60,952 bases of DNA from SVQP01 sp045594705 (GCA_045594705.1 JAZNZB010000040.1:1-60952), one strand, 5' to 3'; shown: positions 1-9,406, counted from the stretch's first letter. Numbers and translations are program-made. Notes: a model not told the origin generated them from the sequence alone.

Positions 1-54
1 CCCTCCTTTAGAGTATCTGGAGTTCATTATAACATACGGAGGTTTTGCGGGCAA
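1..54 (-). promoter_or_regulatory. Promoter and RBS of a gene beginning left of the window
   Basis: Read on the minus strand, TTGCCC (54-49), a 17-nt spacer and TATAAT (31-26) form a sigma-A-type promoter. AAAGGAGGG lies at positions 9-1, where a ribosome binding site would be. A minus-strand gene therefore probably starts just outside the window. It is separated from the ABC locus by the terminator at 66-97. Confidence 0.6.
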
Positions 55-65
55 GGGGGAGAGAA

Positions 66-97
66 CAAAACCCGGCCCCGACTTTTTGTCGGGGCCG
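66..97 (-). terminator. Rho-independent terminator of the starch/galactan ABC locus
   Basis: CGGCCCCGAC pairs with GTCGGGGCCG around a short A/T loop. On the minus strand the stem is followed by GGGTTTTGTT. It lies 12 nt past the stop codon of the ATPase gene, so it ends the operon. Confidence 0.8.
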
Positions 98-109
98 TCT
101 CTATTCATT

Positions 110-1234
110 TCAAACCAGCAGATTCTGCTCTGTCTCCTTATCAAAGAAGTGCATGACCTTGCCCTCGAAGGTGACATAGATGGTCTGGCCATAAACCATG
201 CTGTGACGAACCTCGTCGTCAAGCGATACGGTGGGAATACGGACGATCAGCTTGTCGCCGCTCGCGGTAACTGCGTGCAGGTGCAGCTCGCTGCCCATCA
301 TTTCGTTGACCGTGATGGTGCATGCAATGGCTGCGGGATCAGCTGCATCGGACAGCTTGAAGTGCTCGGGACGAACGCCCAGAATGATCTCGCCGGACGC
401 AACCTGCTTATCAGCCAACATTGCTGCCTTCTTGCCGGTCACCTCGATCTTTGCGCCGTAGGGCTTGACGTAATACTTGCCGCCCTCGCATACAAGGTTG
501 GTTGCAAAGGTGTTCATCTTGGGTGCGCCGATAAACTCTGCAACAAACAGGTTGAGCGGCATATCGAACACCTCGGTAGGTGTGCCGACCTGCTGGATAA
601 AGCCGTCCTTCATGATAACGATTCTGTCGCCAAGGGTCATCGCCTCGGTCTGGTCGTGCGTTACGTAAATAAAGGTGGTGTCGATCTTCTGACGCAGCAG
701 AATGATCTCGGCTCTCATCTGGTTACGCAGCTTTGCGTCCAGGTTGGAAAGCGGCTCGTCCATCAAGAACACCTTGCTGTCACGGACCATAGCACGGCCA
801 ATGGCAACTCTCTGTCTCTGACCGCCCGAAAGCGCGCGGGGCTTACGGGTCAGATACTCGGTAATGCCCAAAATCTCGGCAGCCTCGGTGACCTTCTGGT
901 ACACGACCTCCTGGGGAGCGTGCTTAAGGCGCAGCGAGAATGCCATGTTTTCAAATACGGTCAGGTGAGGATACAGCGCATAGTTCTGGAACACCATGGC
1001 GATATCACGGTCACGGGGCTGGAGGTCGTTGACCACCACACCGTCGATCTCAACAATACCCTCGGAAATGTCCTCAAGACCTGCGATCATACGCAGCGTC
1101 GTAGATTTCCCGCAGCCCGAAGGGCCTACAAATACGATAAATTCCTTATCGGCAATATCCAGGTTGAAGTCCTGAACCGCAACCGTGTCCTTGCCGTAAA
1201 TCTTCTTTACGTTGGTTAATTTTACAGTAGCCAT
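110..1234 (-). CDS. msmK: Sugar ABC transporter ATP-binding protein (MalK/MsmK/UgpC family)
   Basis: This cytoplasmic ATPase would power import through the two MalF/MalG-type permeases encoded just upstream. The 374-residue sequence has a Walker A motif (GPSGCGKST, about residues 38-46), the signature LSGGQRQRVAIGRA, Walker B VFLMDEPLSNLD and the switch histidine in YVTHDQTEAM. The C-terminal third is the TOBE/MalK-like regulatory domain (GVRPEHFKL). The start ATG has an AGAGG ribosome binding site. The gap to the MalG gene is 22 nt and a terminator follows. Related MsmK/UgpC ATPases often serve several sugar transporters in Firmicutes, so it may not be dedicated to this locus. The family is certain; the symbol is a family label. 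Confidence 0.95.
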   Translation of the reverse strand: MATVKLTNVKKIYGKDTVAVQDFNLDIADKEFIVFVGPSGCGKSTTLRMIAGLEDISEGIVEIDGVVVNDLQPRDRDIAMVFQNYALYPHLTVFENMAFSLRLKHAPQEVVYQKVTEAAEILGITEYLTRKPRALSGGQRQRVAIGRAMVRDSKVFLMDEPLSNLDAKLRNQMRAEIILLRQKIDTTFIYVTHDQTEAMTLGDRIVIMKDGFIQQVGTPTEVFDMPLNLFVAEFIGAPKMNTFATNLVCEGGKYYVKPYGAKIEVTGKKAAMLADKQVASGEIILGVRPEHFKLSDAADPAAIACTITVNEMMGSELHLHAVTASGDKLIVRIPTVSLDDEVRHSMVYGQTIYVTFEGKVMHFFDKETEQNLLV

Positions 1235-1256
1235 ATCTATCTATACCTCTCTTTTC

Positions 1257-2141
1257 TTAACCCTTCACAGCACCGCCGGTGACGCCCTCAACGTAATACT
1301 TCTGCAGAAGCAGGAATACCGATACAACAGGGATCGCCACAATCACGCCTGCGGCACAGAACATGGTGTACTTTTCATTCATATTTGCTCTGGACAGCCA
1401 TTCAAACATACCCACAGCCACGCTCATGCCCTGGCTGTTTTCGTGAATGAGGTAGTTTGCCATCATAAAGTCACCCCAAGGAGCCATGAAGCCCATGAGA
1501 ATGGTGTAGATGACGATAGGCTTGGACAGCGGCATGATCACCTTGTAAAAGACCTGCAGTCTGGTTGCGCCGTCTACGCGGGCAGCCTCGTCAAGGCTCT
1601 TGGGAATGGTGTCAAAGAATCCCTTTGCCACGTAATATCCCATACCGCTGCTTGCGCAGTACACAATGATCAGACCAAGCGGTGCCATATTGGCGGTCAG
1701 ACCAAAGTCAACGAACACCTTGTAGATCAGAATCAGAGTCAAGAATCCGGGGAACATGCCAAGAATGAGCATGAAGTTCATCAAGCCCTTTCTGCCCTTG
1801 AAGCGCAGTCTGGACAAGGTATAGCTCATGGAAAGCACGAACACGGTCTGAAGCAGTGCAGTTGCAATGCCCATGATGCCGGTGTTGATAAACCAGCGCA
1901 TAAAATCCGTTTCCTTGAACAGGCGGATATAGTTGTCAAAGCCGAGCTGCTTGGGCCACAGGTAACCCACCTGTGCCTTGGACTCAACGCGGAAGGACTC
2001 CAGCACGATGCCGAAGAACGGGAACAGCCATACGACCGTGATCACCACCAGCAACAGATAAATGATCGCATTGCTCAGTCTTCTGCTGGCTTTTGCGCCA
2101 AGGAGAGATCTGTGAGGCTTTTTTGTCTGTACTTGTTTCAT
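1257..2141 (-). CDS. Maltose-type ABC permease, MalG-like
   Basis: One of two inner-membrane subunits of a carbohydrate importer. The 294-residue protein has about six membrane segments and the EAA loop (SLDEAARVDGATRLQVFYKV), which contacts the ATPase. It ends in GGAVKG, as MalG-type proteins often do. The chosen ATG at 2141 follows GAGGA, and its A is shared with the TGA stop of the MalF-like gene (TGATG overlap), so the two permeases are translationally coupled. Context with amylase and pullulanase lipoproteins points to malto-oligosaccharides as substrate. The neighbouring galactanase leaves galacto-oligosaccharides possible. Confidence 0.93.
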   Translation of the reverse strand: MKQVQTKKPHRSLLGAKASRRLSNAIIYLLLVVITVVWLFPFFGIVLESFRVESKAQVGYLWPKQLGFDNYIRLFKETDFMRWFINTGIMGIATALLQTVFVLSMSYTLSRLRFKGRKGLMNFMLILGMFPGFLTLILIYKVFVDFGLTANMAPLGLIIVYCASSGMGYYVAKGFFDTIPKSLDEAARVDGATRLQVFYKVIMPLSKPIVIYTILMGFMAPWGDFMMANYLIHENSQGMSVAVGMFEWLSRANMNEKYTMFCAAGVIVAIPVVSVFLLLQKYYVEGVTGGAVKG

Positions 2142-3781
2142 CACTTGAAATCCTCCTCGTTCTTAGTAGACGGAATCACGTTATAAACGATCAGCGACAG
2201 GATCGCAACCACCAAGAATACCATGATACCGATGATGGAGGCGGTATAATACTCTGCCTTGGGGCTCTCAATGGTCATGCGGTACAGCCACGTAATCAAC
2301 AGGTCGGTGTGGCCTACCGAAACGCCGCCCGCGATGCCGTTATTCGGTCCGCCGCCGGTCAGAAGGTAGATCACGTTGAAGTTATTGAGGTTGCCTACAA
2401 AGCTGGTCAACAGGTACGGACCCGTGACGAACAGCATATAAGGCAGGGTGATCTTGGTGTACTGCTGGAAGGTATTTGCACCGTCGATACGAGAGGACTC
2501 GTACAGGTCGGCGGGAATATTCATCAGAATACCGGTTGCCATCAGCATGATATACGGAATACCGATCCAGATGTTGAGCACGACCAGCAAAATCTTCGCC
2601 GTCCACTCACCGTCCCAGAGCGAGAAGTTTGCAGCCAGCGCCATGGAATCGGGCAGGATGTTCCAGTTGACCAAGGTATTGGTGGTGTTGATCAGCAGCT
2701 TGCCAAGCACGCCCGAGTCGTCAAACAGACGGGAAACGTACAGAAGCGAGACGAACTGCGGGATCGCAATGGTCATAACCAGCACGGTTCTCCAGAACTT
2801 CTTGATCTTAATTCCCTTTTTGTTGATCATGATGGCCACGAACATACCAAGGAAATAGTTGGTAAAGGTTGCAAAGAACGACCACATCAAGGTCCAGGCC
2901 AGGATCTCACCGAACGCAAGACCCAAGCCGCCCTCACCGAAGTTGAACAGCTGGTTGAAGTTATGCCAGCCGACCCAGGAGAACAGGTTTGCGTATCCGT
3001 CGTGTGCCGCGTCGTAGCTGGTGAACGCGATCAGCACCATATAAATGATGGGCAGAACGGTGAATGCCAGGATACCGACCAGAGGCAGTGCCAGCATGGT
3101 CTTGTGGAACTGGTCGTCAAGCAGCGACTTTAAGTCCTGCTTCCCGCTTCTGACCTTCTTACCCTTTGCGGTAATGTCCATGCAGATGCGGCACTGCTTG
3201 ACCTGCAGACGCCAGGTGTAGACAAATGCGATAATAAAGAAAATAGAAAGAAGCGCGTACAGCATGACCTTGACCGAGTCGTCGCCATAAATGGTGATGG
3301 TGGTGTTGCCAAGCAGGCCGGGGACGATCTCGTTATGGGGAGGAACGTCACCAACGGTTTGGCCGTTCTGCAAGAAATTACTCTTGATCAGCCATTCCCA
3401 GCCGCTCTTTGCCAAAAGCGAGGTCTCCTTGATGGCTGCACCCAACCAATGACGTGCACCGCTGGGCACGAACATATACACGCCGAACACGATCTCGAAC
3501 AGCAGAAACAGCGCGCCGCGCAGGGGCTGGCCGTAATAGAAATTACCAAAGCCAAAGATCACGTAAGAGAGCTTGACCGCCCAGTTTCCCTTGACAAAGG
3601 TTCTGACAATGTCCACGACCTCGTCCTTGATCGCCAACACGATCTTCTTGCAAAGCCCGAACAGCTTGAGGATCAAACCCCAGAAAAAGCCGGGAATAGC
3701 ACAGAAGAACATGGCAACGTTATAAAGGAAAGCCTTGAATTTGCCAAGCCTCAAATATTCCAAATCATTCAATCTTTTCAT
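2141..3781 (-). CDS. Maltose-type ABC permease, MalF-like
   Basis: Partner permease of the MalG-like protein. At 546 residues it is longer than many sugar permeases because of an N-terminal region with extra hydrophobic segments before the BPD_transp_1 core. The EAA-type loop reads YESSRIDGANTFQQYTKITLP and is followed by a typical TGGGPNN segment. The ATG at 3781 is preceded by GGAG at 6 nt, so the upstream in-frame TTG is not preferred. The stop overlaps the next ATG by one base. A strong hairpin (3907-3932) separates it from the binding-protein gene and could lower permease expression. Confidence 0.93.
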   Translation of the reverse strand: MKRLNDLEYLRLGKFKAFLYNVAMFFCAIPGFFWGLILKLFGLCKKIVLAIKDEVVDIVRTFVKGNWAVKLSYVIFGFGNFYYGQPLRGALFLLFEIVFGVYMFVPSGARHWLGAAIKETSLLAKSGWEWLIKSNFLQNGQTVGDVPPHNEIVPGLLGNTTITIYGDDSVKVMLYALLSIFFIIAFVYTWRLQVKQCRICMDITAKGKKVRSGKQDLKSLLDDQFHKTMLALPLVGILAFTVLPIIYMVLIAFTSYDAAHDGYANLFSWVGWHNFNQLFNFGEGGLGLAFGEILAWTLMWSFFATFTNYFLGMFVAIMINKKGIKIKKFWRTVLVMTIAIPQFVSLLYVSRLFDDSGVLGKLLINTTNTLVNWNILPDSMALAANFSLWDGEWTAKILLVVLNIWIGIPYIMLMATGILMNIPADLYESSRIDGANTFQQYTKITLPYMLFVTGPYLLTSFVGNLNNFNVIYLLTGGGPNNGIAGGVSVGHTDLLITWLYRMTIESPKAEYYTASIIGIMVFLVVAILSLIVYNVIPSTKNEEDFK

Positions 3782-3906
3782 GATTATCTCCAAATTCGTG
3801 CTTTTTAGAGCGAAAAGGCATTATTCGCCGCTACACAAGACAAGTGTTGTCCTTGTATGTCGGCTAACAATGCCTTATCTTTTTATGACTTTTTTGCCTT
3901 TTATGA

Positions 3907-3932
3907 CACGGGGAGTCCGAGGACTCCCCGTG
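3907..3932 (-). promoter_or_regulatory. Strong intercistronic hairpin between binding-protein and permease genes
   Basis: CACGGGGAGTC pairs with GACTCCCCGTG around a 4-nt loop (CGAG), an 11-bp GC-rich stem. On the minus strand it is followed by TCATAAAAGG, not a U-tract, so it is a poor terminator. Such hairpins often stabilise the upstream mRNA or partly terminate, raising binding protein over permease. That role is inferred. Confidence 0.6.
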
Positions 3933-3956
3933 ATTGTATGCTTATGGTAATCCGAA

Positions 3957-5564
3957 TTACTCGGTTACGGGGATCAGGGTTACAGTGCCGCCCTGAGCGC
4001 CGTCCCAAACGAGCTGTACCTGGTACTTGCCGTCAGCCTCAACAACGATGTTAGCGCCGTTGAACTCTACGCCAAAGTTAACGTCCCAGGATGCGCCCTG
4101 ACGAACCTTGAATTCCTCGCCTGCCTTCAGCTCGAGAACTTCAGAGGTGTATGTACCGTCGGGACCCTCGGTCATGGGGAAGTCGGTATCCCAGCTGGTG
4201 CCGCAGATGCCGCCGATAACGCCCCATGCGTTCTTCTGCTCATCGGTCATGGTGAACAGAGCGTCGATAGTGGTCTTGTAGGTGTCCAGAGCGGTCTGGA
4301 GATCTGCATCGGAGGTAGCAGCCTTAGCGTCTGGGCCCAGAACCTTTGCGATATCCCACCAAGAACCGTGGATCTGACCCTGAGGCTGGCCGTAAGCGTT
4401 CTGCTTAGCAAGAGCTGCCAGAGAAGCGTTGGACTGAACTGCCTCGGAGGACTGAGCAGCGATGTTGGAGGGACCCCACTGGAACTGCTCGTATCTCTGC
4501 ATCTGGCACTCTTCGCTGGTCAGGTACTGAGCCAGCAGAGCCAGAACTGCAGCCTTCTTTTCATCAGACTGGGGCTTAACACCCATCAGCTTGTTACCGG
4601 TGTAAGAGCCGAGGTGGTAGGACTTGCCGTCAACCTCGAAGGAAGGCAGGTCGGTAGCGCCCAGGTTTGCACCGAAGTGCTCAGCTGCTGCGTTAGCGTT
4701 CCAGATACCGGTGATAACAACGCCTGCATCGGTGAAGATATCAGCGTTGGAGTCGTAGCAAGTGGACTGAGCCAGCTTCTGCATACCCTTCATAGCTGCA
4801 AGACCTTCTGCAGAGTTGAAGTTATCGTCAACAGAGGTAAAGTTGCCCTCGGTGTCCATAGACCAGTTGGAATGGCAGCCGGTTGCAAAGAAGAAGGAAG
4901 CGGTGTACCAAGCGTTCTCCAGAGCGTAACGGAACTTTACGTTGTTAGCCTCGCAAGCTGCGATGATCTTCTCAAGGCTCTCAGCATCCTCAGCGGAGAT
5001 GATGCTGGTGTCGTAGTACATATAGTAACCGTTGTCACTGGTCATGGGGTAAGCGTACAGAGTACCTGCAACGGTAGCTGCCTTAACGGAGCCTGCGTCG
5101 TTGGTAGTCTTCAGAGCGTTTGCAACAACCTCGGGAGGAGTTGCAAGAGCTGCAGCCTGAACCAGACGTGCGAGCTGGTCCTGTGCGAAGCAGTAGATGT
5201 CAGGAGCGGTTGCAACGTCAGCAACAACCTTGGAGCCTGCGTCTGCTTCAGTAACGCCTTCGATAGAAGCGTTGATTACGATGCCGGGGTACTTCGCCTC
5301 GAAAGCGTCGATCTGCTGCTGAGTCAGAGCAGCAACGCCGTCAAGCTCGGAAACCCACATGGTGATATCGTAGGTGCCCTTGTAAGCCTCTACGATCTGA
5401 TCAACGGTGGGGCCGTTGTTTTCGGTACCTGCAGTGGTCTGCTCGCCACCCTGGGTACCATCGGTGGTCTCATCGCCGGTGCCGCCGGGGGTAGTGCAAG
5501 CTGCGAAAGCTGCAACAACCATCAGAGCGACCATCAAAAGAGCCAGAATCTTACTCATCTTCAT
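3957..5564 (-). CDS. ABC solute-binding lipoprotein with C-terminal SusE/SusF-like starch-binding domain
   Basis: This is the surface binding component of the MalF/MalG-type importer. From the ATG at 5564 (GGAGG 11 nt upstream) it has 535 residues. A signal peptide ends at a lipobox-like AAC at about residue 23, followed by a Thr/Gly-rich linker. The bacterial family-1 binding protein spans about residues 55-440 (AYPMTSDNGYYMYY, QFQWGPSN). The last 90 residues (about 446-535) are different: WGVIGG, GTSWDTDF, PDGTY, FKVRQGASWDVNFG and ADGKYQVQL resemble a repeat unit of SusE/SusF starch-binding proteins and related X25-like modules. An extra sugar-binding module on an ABC binding protein is unusual. 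Substrate is inferred to be maltodextrin. Confidence 0.88.
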   Translation of the reverse strand: MKMSKILALLMVALMVVAAFAACTTPGGTGDETTDGTQGGEQTTAGTENNGPTVDQIVEAYKGTYDITMWVSELDGVAALTQQQIDAFEAKYPGIVINASIEGVTEADAGSKVVADVATAPDIYCFAQDQLARLVQAAALATPPEVVANALKTTNDAGSVKAATVAGTLYAYPMTSDNGYYMYYDTSIISAEDAESLEKIIAACEANNVKFRYALENAWYTASFFFATGCHSNWSMDTEGNFTSVDDNFNSAEGLAAMKGMQKLAQSTCYDSNADIFTDAGVVITGIWNANAAAEHFGANLGATDLPSFEVDGKSYHLGSYTGNKLMGVKPQSDEKKAAVLALLAQYLTSEECQMQRYEQFQWGPSNIAAQSSEAVQSNASLAALAKQNAYGQPQGQIHGSWWDIAKVLGPDAKAATSDADLQTALDTYKTTIDALFTMTDEQKNAWGVIGGICGTSWDTDFPMTEGPDGTYTSEVLELKAGEEFKVRQGASWDVNFGVEFNGANIVVEADGKYQVQLVWDGAQGGTVTLIPVTE

Positions 5565-5602
5565 AACAAGTAAAACCTCCAATGTAAATAATAATTTTTT
5601 GT

Positions 5603-5653
5603 GAGCGCACTTCGCGCTCTAAGAATTTTAACATGTTTTCTCCGTTTTGTCAA
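5603..5653 (-). promoter_or_regulatory. Promoter of the binding-protein/permease/ATPase genes, with 5-prime hairpin
   Basis: On the minus strand TTGACA (5653-5648), a 17-nt spacer and TAAAAT (5630-5625) form a good sigma-A promoter. The leader then contains GAGCGC-GAAGT-GCGCTC (5619-5603), a small hairpin upstream of the GGAGG site. The transporter can thus be expressed independently of the three enzymes upstream. Confidence 0.75.
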
Positions 5654-5748
5654 CGGAAAATAAACCCAAAGTTGTTTTTCGGCAAAGTTTACAAATGTCT
5701 CTTTTGTTTTTGGTCAAAAAAACCAATTTGACTAAATTTTTTTGTGCA

Positions 5749-7368
5749 TTATTCCAACACCACACTGGTGTAGGCATCCAGCGTCAGCACGGTGCCCTCC
5801 AGCGTCGCGCTCCCTGCACCGACCGCATCGAGAATTGCCTCAAAAACGTACCCGTCAAGTGCTTTGCAGGTGGCAAGATCGACCGAGAGCGGAGTGCCCG
5901 AGGTATTATGGATCAGACCGATCTTCTCTCCCTTGTATTCAATGACAAATCCGCCCAGGTTCTTATTGCCGCAGTTCAGTGCGGTATAGTCGCCTCTTGC
6001 GATGGCGGGATACTTATGGCGCACCGCAATCACCTTACAATAATAATTATACAGGCTGTTCTCGTCTGCCATCTGATCCGCAACCGTAGTCGTGATCTGC
6101 TTATTTGCGGGATAGGTTGCCCCCTCGGGATCACGCAGCACCACGCCGTCGCCCCACAGCATTGCCAGGCGGCGGTTGGCATCGGTATTCTCGCTGCCGC
6201 GAGAGCCGCGCATACCGATCTCTTCTCCATAGTAGATCACGGGAGAGCCCGAGCAGAGCAGATAGAGATTGGCTGCCATGCGCGTATAATTGTCCGTGAT
6301 GAATGCGCCCGCAATGCGGTCCATATCGTGATTGGACAAAAACGGCATGATCATTCCGTCCGGATTTTTCTCCTTGACGCTCTTCTGATAGCTTTGCACG
6401 TAGTTGGTATAGGTGGCGATATTCTTACCCTTGGCGGCTGTTGCCAGAATGCCCTCGGCCTGCGACATGGTGAAATTGAAGCAATTCATGGCAGGATAGT
6501 ATTCCAGCACCTCCGAGTCACCCGACCAGCATTCCCCCACGCAATAGATGTCGGGCTTGACCTTTCGCAGCTCTGCCATATACCACTCCCAGAAATCCAC
6601 CGAGCGAGCGGTATCACCGTAGTAAATATACTTGACCGCATCAAAACGGAAGCCGTCGATGCCCAGATCCAGATAGTACTTGGCCACGTCCAGCATAGCC
6701 TCTCTGACGGCGGGGTTGTCATAGTTGAGCTCAGGCATGCTGCCCGAGAAGTTGCACTCATACCAGCAGTCCACGCCCGCGATCTTGCCATAGGCGATGC
6801 CGTTCTTCTTCTCTGCCGTAGTCGCACAGGAGTAGTAGTCATAGTATGGGTCGGATACGTCTGCGTTTATACGCGCCTCTTTGAATTTCAAAAACCATTC
6901 ATGCTGATCCGAGGTGTGATTGATGGCAAGGTCCAGAATGATCTTGACGTTGCGCTCATGACACAGCGCGATCAGCTCCTTGAGCGTTGACTCCTCGCCA
7001 AAACGCCAGTCGATCTTGTAATAATCCTTGGCATCATATTTATGGTAGGTGGGCGAGGTAAAAATGGGCGAGAGCCAGATGCCCTGCACGCCAAGGCTTT
7101 CTCCGGAATGGATATTGCCGTCGTTGAGATAGTCAAAATGGTTGATAATGCCGCGCAGATCTCCGATTCCGTCGCCGTTGGAATCGGCAAACGAGCCCAC
7201 AAAGATCTGATAAAAGGTGCGGTAGTTATCGTCGATGGGATCGACCTCGGGCGCGGGAGGCCCCTCCACCACGGGAGGCTGCTCCTGCGGAGTGCAGGAA
7301 GCAAGCGCGGACGAGGTCAGACATAATGCACACAGCATAAGCAAACTCAATATTCTTTTTACTTTCAT
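5749..7368 (-). CDS. GH13 alpha-amylase-family lipoprotein
   Basis: Predicted cell-surface alpha-glucan hydrolase. The ATG at 7368 starts a signal peptide with lipobox ALASC (Cys25); an upstream in-frame extension lacks a signal and is rejected. The 539-residue protein is a GH13 catalytic barrel plus a short C-terminal beta domain. Conserved regions are DLAINHTS (region I), DGFRFDAVK (nucleophile Asp243), VGECW (acid/base Glu279) and SNHDMDR (Asp348). The N-terminal calcium-type loop DSNGDGIGDLRGI is typical of oligo-glucosidase/alpha-amylase subfamilies. It lies 10 nt after the galactanase gene and upstream of the ABC genes. Exact specificity (endo-amylase or neopullulanase-like) cannot be read from sequence. 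Confidence 0.93.
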   Translation of the reverse strand: MKVKRILSLLMLCALCLTSSALASCTPQEQPPVVEGPPAPEVDPIDDNYRTFYQIFVGSFADSNGDGIGDLRGIINHFDYLNDGNIHSGESLGVQGIWLSPIFTSPTYHKYDAKDYYKIDWRFGEESTLKELIALCHERNVKIILDLAINHTSDQHEWFLKFKEARINADVSDPYYDYYSCATTAEKKNGIAYGKIAGVDCWYECNFSGSMPELNYDNPAVREAMLDVAKYYLDLGIDGFRFDAVKYIYYGDTARSVDFWEWYMAELRKVKPDIYCVGECWSGDSEVLEYYPAMNCFNFTMSQAEGILATAAKGKNIATYTNYVQSYQKSVKEKNPDGMIMPFLSNHDMDRIAGAFITDNYTRMAANLYLLCSGSPVIYYGEEIGMRGSRGSENTDANRRLAMLWGDGVVLRDPEGATYPANKQITTTVADQMADENSLYNYYCKVIAVRHKYPAIARGDYTALNCGNKNLGGFVIEYKGEKIGLIHNTSGTPLSVDLATCKALDGYVFEAILDAVGAGSATLEGTVLTLDAYTSVVLE

Positions 7369-7378
7369 AGACTTTTCC

Positions 7379-9406
7379 TTAATTCTTGACAGAGTTGAGC
7401 AGTGCGTCGTCGATCTTCCCCCATGCATTCGGGCCTGCGCACTTGACAAAGATGCCCACGGTCAGCACGTCGCCCTCGGCGATCTCGATTTCCTCGACCG
7501 TGGCCGAGTGCCACTCGTTATACACCGTGATCTGTGTAGGAGCCTTGGCAACCATCTCTCCATTGATCTTGACGTAGGCGTAGATCTCGGTCTCGCCGCC
7601 GTCGCCACCCATGATTGAGATCGAATACCTGTACTTGCCCGCCTTCAAATCACGCACCTCTTGCTCCAGCGTAAATTCCACCACGTTGGCAGCAGCTCCC
7701 CAGAAATGGTAATGCTTGTTGCCCGTGAGCGAATCGGTCACCTTATCTTCAATGCAAAGCTCGTCGCATTTGGTGATGGCCGTGGCCTTCCAGCCTGCTT
7801 CACCCTCCTCAAAGCTCCAGTTTTGCAGGAAATTATATTCCACCATGGAGATCACGCCCTTGGCCTGCATGCCGCCGGCTTCTCCCACGATATCATACTT
7901 GGCAACGCCGCCCGCCTTGAGCGCCTCGACGTCGATCTCCTGCCACACAACGGGAATGGCCTTGCGGGAATTGTCGTTCATGATGGCGTTGACCGTTTCG
8001 GGCAGCACCACGTCGCCGTTCAGGTCAAAGATCAGCTCCACGTCCTCGATGGCGTCGGCCTTGATCTCGATCTCGTTGCCGTTCTTCATCATGCCAAACA
8101 CCTTGATGGCCTCGGTCACCTTGCCCTGTGCATCAAAGAACGCCTGGTTATCCACCGCACAGCCGCCGTACCACTGCCCCGCATCCTCGGGGTCATACTC
8201 CTTGGCATACGAGGATGCCCAGCCCGAGCCGTGCGTCTCCCACAGATTCAGATTGGCCGCATAATCCGCGCCGCCAACCGAGATCCAGGTGCCTTCCCAG
8301 TAAAACACGCCGATGCCGCCCTCGATCTTGTTGACCACGGTATCGGTCACGTTGCGCACCAAGTTGACCTGCCCCTGCATGGTAAAGGGATAATCCTTGA
8401 CGATTCCGCCGCCATCGCCGACGGTGTTTCCGTAATGGTCGGAATCCTCAGCGGTGAAGGCATACGAGGTCTCGGCCACCATGACCTTTTTGCCGTAGGT
8501 GGCATTGACCTTATTCAGCACCTCGGCCAAGTTTTCCGGCGTGCCGTGCCAGAAGGGGTAATACGAAGAGGCGAACACGTCGTAATCCACGCCGTAATAG
8601 TCCAGATTTGCACTGTAGCTGACGTAATTCTCCGCCTTTTCGGGGTTTGCAAAGTGAATGGCGATCAGCGCATTCGGGCAAACCTCGCGCACAGCCTTTG
8701 AGCCTGCGCTCATGAGCTGCGTGATCCTTTTCCAGCCGCCCAGCGACGATGCATTCTCGCCGCACAAAGCACCGTTGGTCTCGTTCCCGACCTGCACCAT
8801 ACCGATATCCACGCCCGCATCCACAAGGGCGGTCAGGCAATCCTTCGTGTACTGATACAAGGCCTCGGATTTGGTGTCGATATCCATGCCCCTCCATGCC
8901 TTGGGCACCATTTGTTTGGCGGGATCGGCCCAGAAATCCGAATAATGGAAGTTGACAAGCAGCTTCATGCCGTACTTGGTGGCGCGCTTGCCTACCTCAA
9001 TGGCATTTTCCAGATCACAGTTTCCGCCACCATAGCCCTTGCCGTCCGCCGTAAAAGGGTCGTTCCAGATACGCACGCGGATATAATTGATGCCGTTGGC
9101 ACTCAATATTTCATATACGTCCTTGACCTGTCCGTCAAAATCAGTGTAGGTCACGCCGCTTGCCTCCAGCGCGGGCACGCAGGATGCGTCCATGCCAAAG
9201 ATAAAGTCGTCGGGCAAATTCTCCACTTTTTGGACAAACAGTGTCTCGGAGGTCAGATTTACGTTCATTTGGTTGGGTCTCCAATCTGTATTGATCGGGT
9301 CAAATTCGGGCAATTGGGGAGCTTCGGGTGTGGGATTGCAGGAAGCAAGTCCTGCAATCACCAAAGTCAACGCTGCAAAAATCGCGCAAATCCGTTTGAT
9401 CTTCAT
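7379..9406 (-). CDS. GH53 arabinogalactan endo-beta-1,4-galactanase lipoprotein
   Basis: Predicted surface enzyme cutting beta-1,4-galactan side chains of pectin. The 675-residue protein has a lipobox (LASC, Cys23). The GH53 domain runs from about 66 to 410, with FIFGMDASCVPALE, the acid/base Glu209 in VQVGNETNG and the nucleophile Glu312 in MVAETSY. A Big_4-like Ig domain (about 430-525) is followed by a jelly-roll domain (about 530-675) resembling CBM61, a galactan-binding family often attached to GH53. It sits 24 nt after the pullulanase gene and 10 nt before the amylase gene, so galactan and starch enzymes share one transcript. Confidence 0.95.
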   Translation of the reverse strand: MKIKRICAIFAALTLVIAGLASCNPTPEAPQLPEFDPINTDWRPNQMNVNLTSETLFVQKVENLPDDFIFGMDASCVPALEASGVTYTDFDGQVKDVYEILSANGINYIRVRIWNDPFTADGKGYGGGNCDLENAIEVGKRATKYGMKLLVNFHYSDFWADPAKQMVPKAWRGMDIDTKSEALYQYTKDCLTALVDAGVDIGMVQVGNETNGALCGENASSLGGWKRITQLMSAGSKAVREVCPNALIAIHFANPEKAENYVSYSANLDYYGVDYDVFASSYYPFWHGTPENLAEVLNKVNATYGKKVMVAETSYAFTAEDSDHYGNTVGDGGGIVKDYPFTMQGQVNLVRNVTDTVVNKIEGGIGVFYWEGTWISVGGADYAANLNLWETHGSGWASSYAKEYDPEDAGQWYGGCAVDNQAFFDAQGKVTEAIKVFGMMKNGNEIEIKADAIEDVELIFDLNGDVVLPETVNAIMNDNSRKAIPVVWQEIDVEALKAGGVAKYDIVGEAGGMQAKGVISMVEYNFLQNWSFEEGEAGWKATAITKCDELCIEDKVTDSLTGNKHYHFWGAAANVVEFTLEQEVRDLKAGKYRYSISIMGGDGGETEIYAYVKINGEMVAKAPTQITVYNEWHSATVEEIEIAEGDVLTVGIFVKCAGPNAWGKIDDALLNSVKN

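Noticed and set aside
5655..5748. A terminator after the amylase gene
   Set aside because: The TTGGT/ACCAA pair is weak and no T-run follows on the minus strand, so read-through to the transporter genes is possible.
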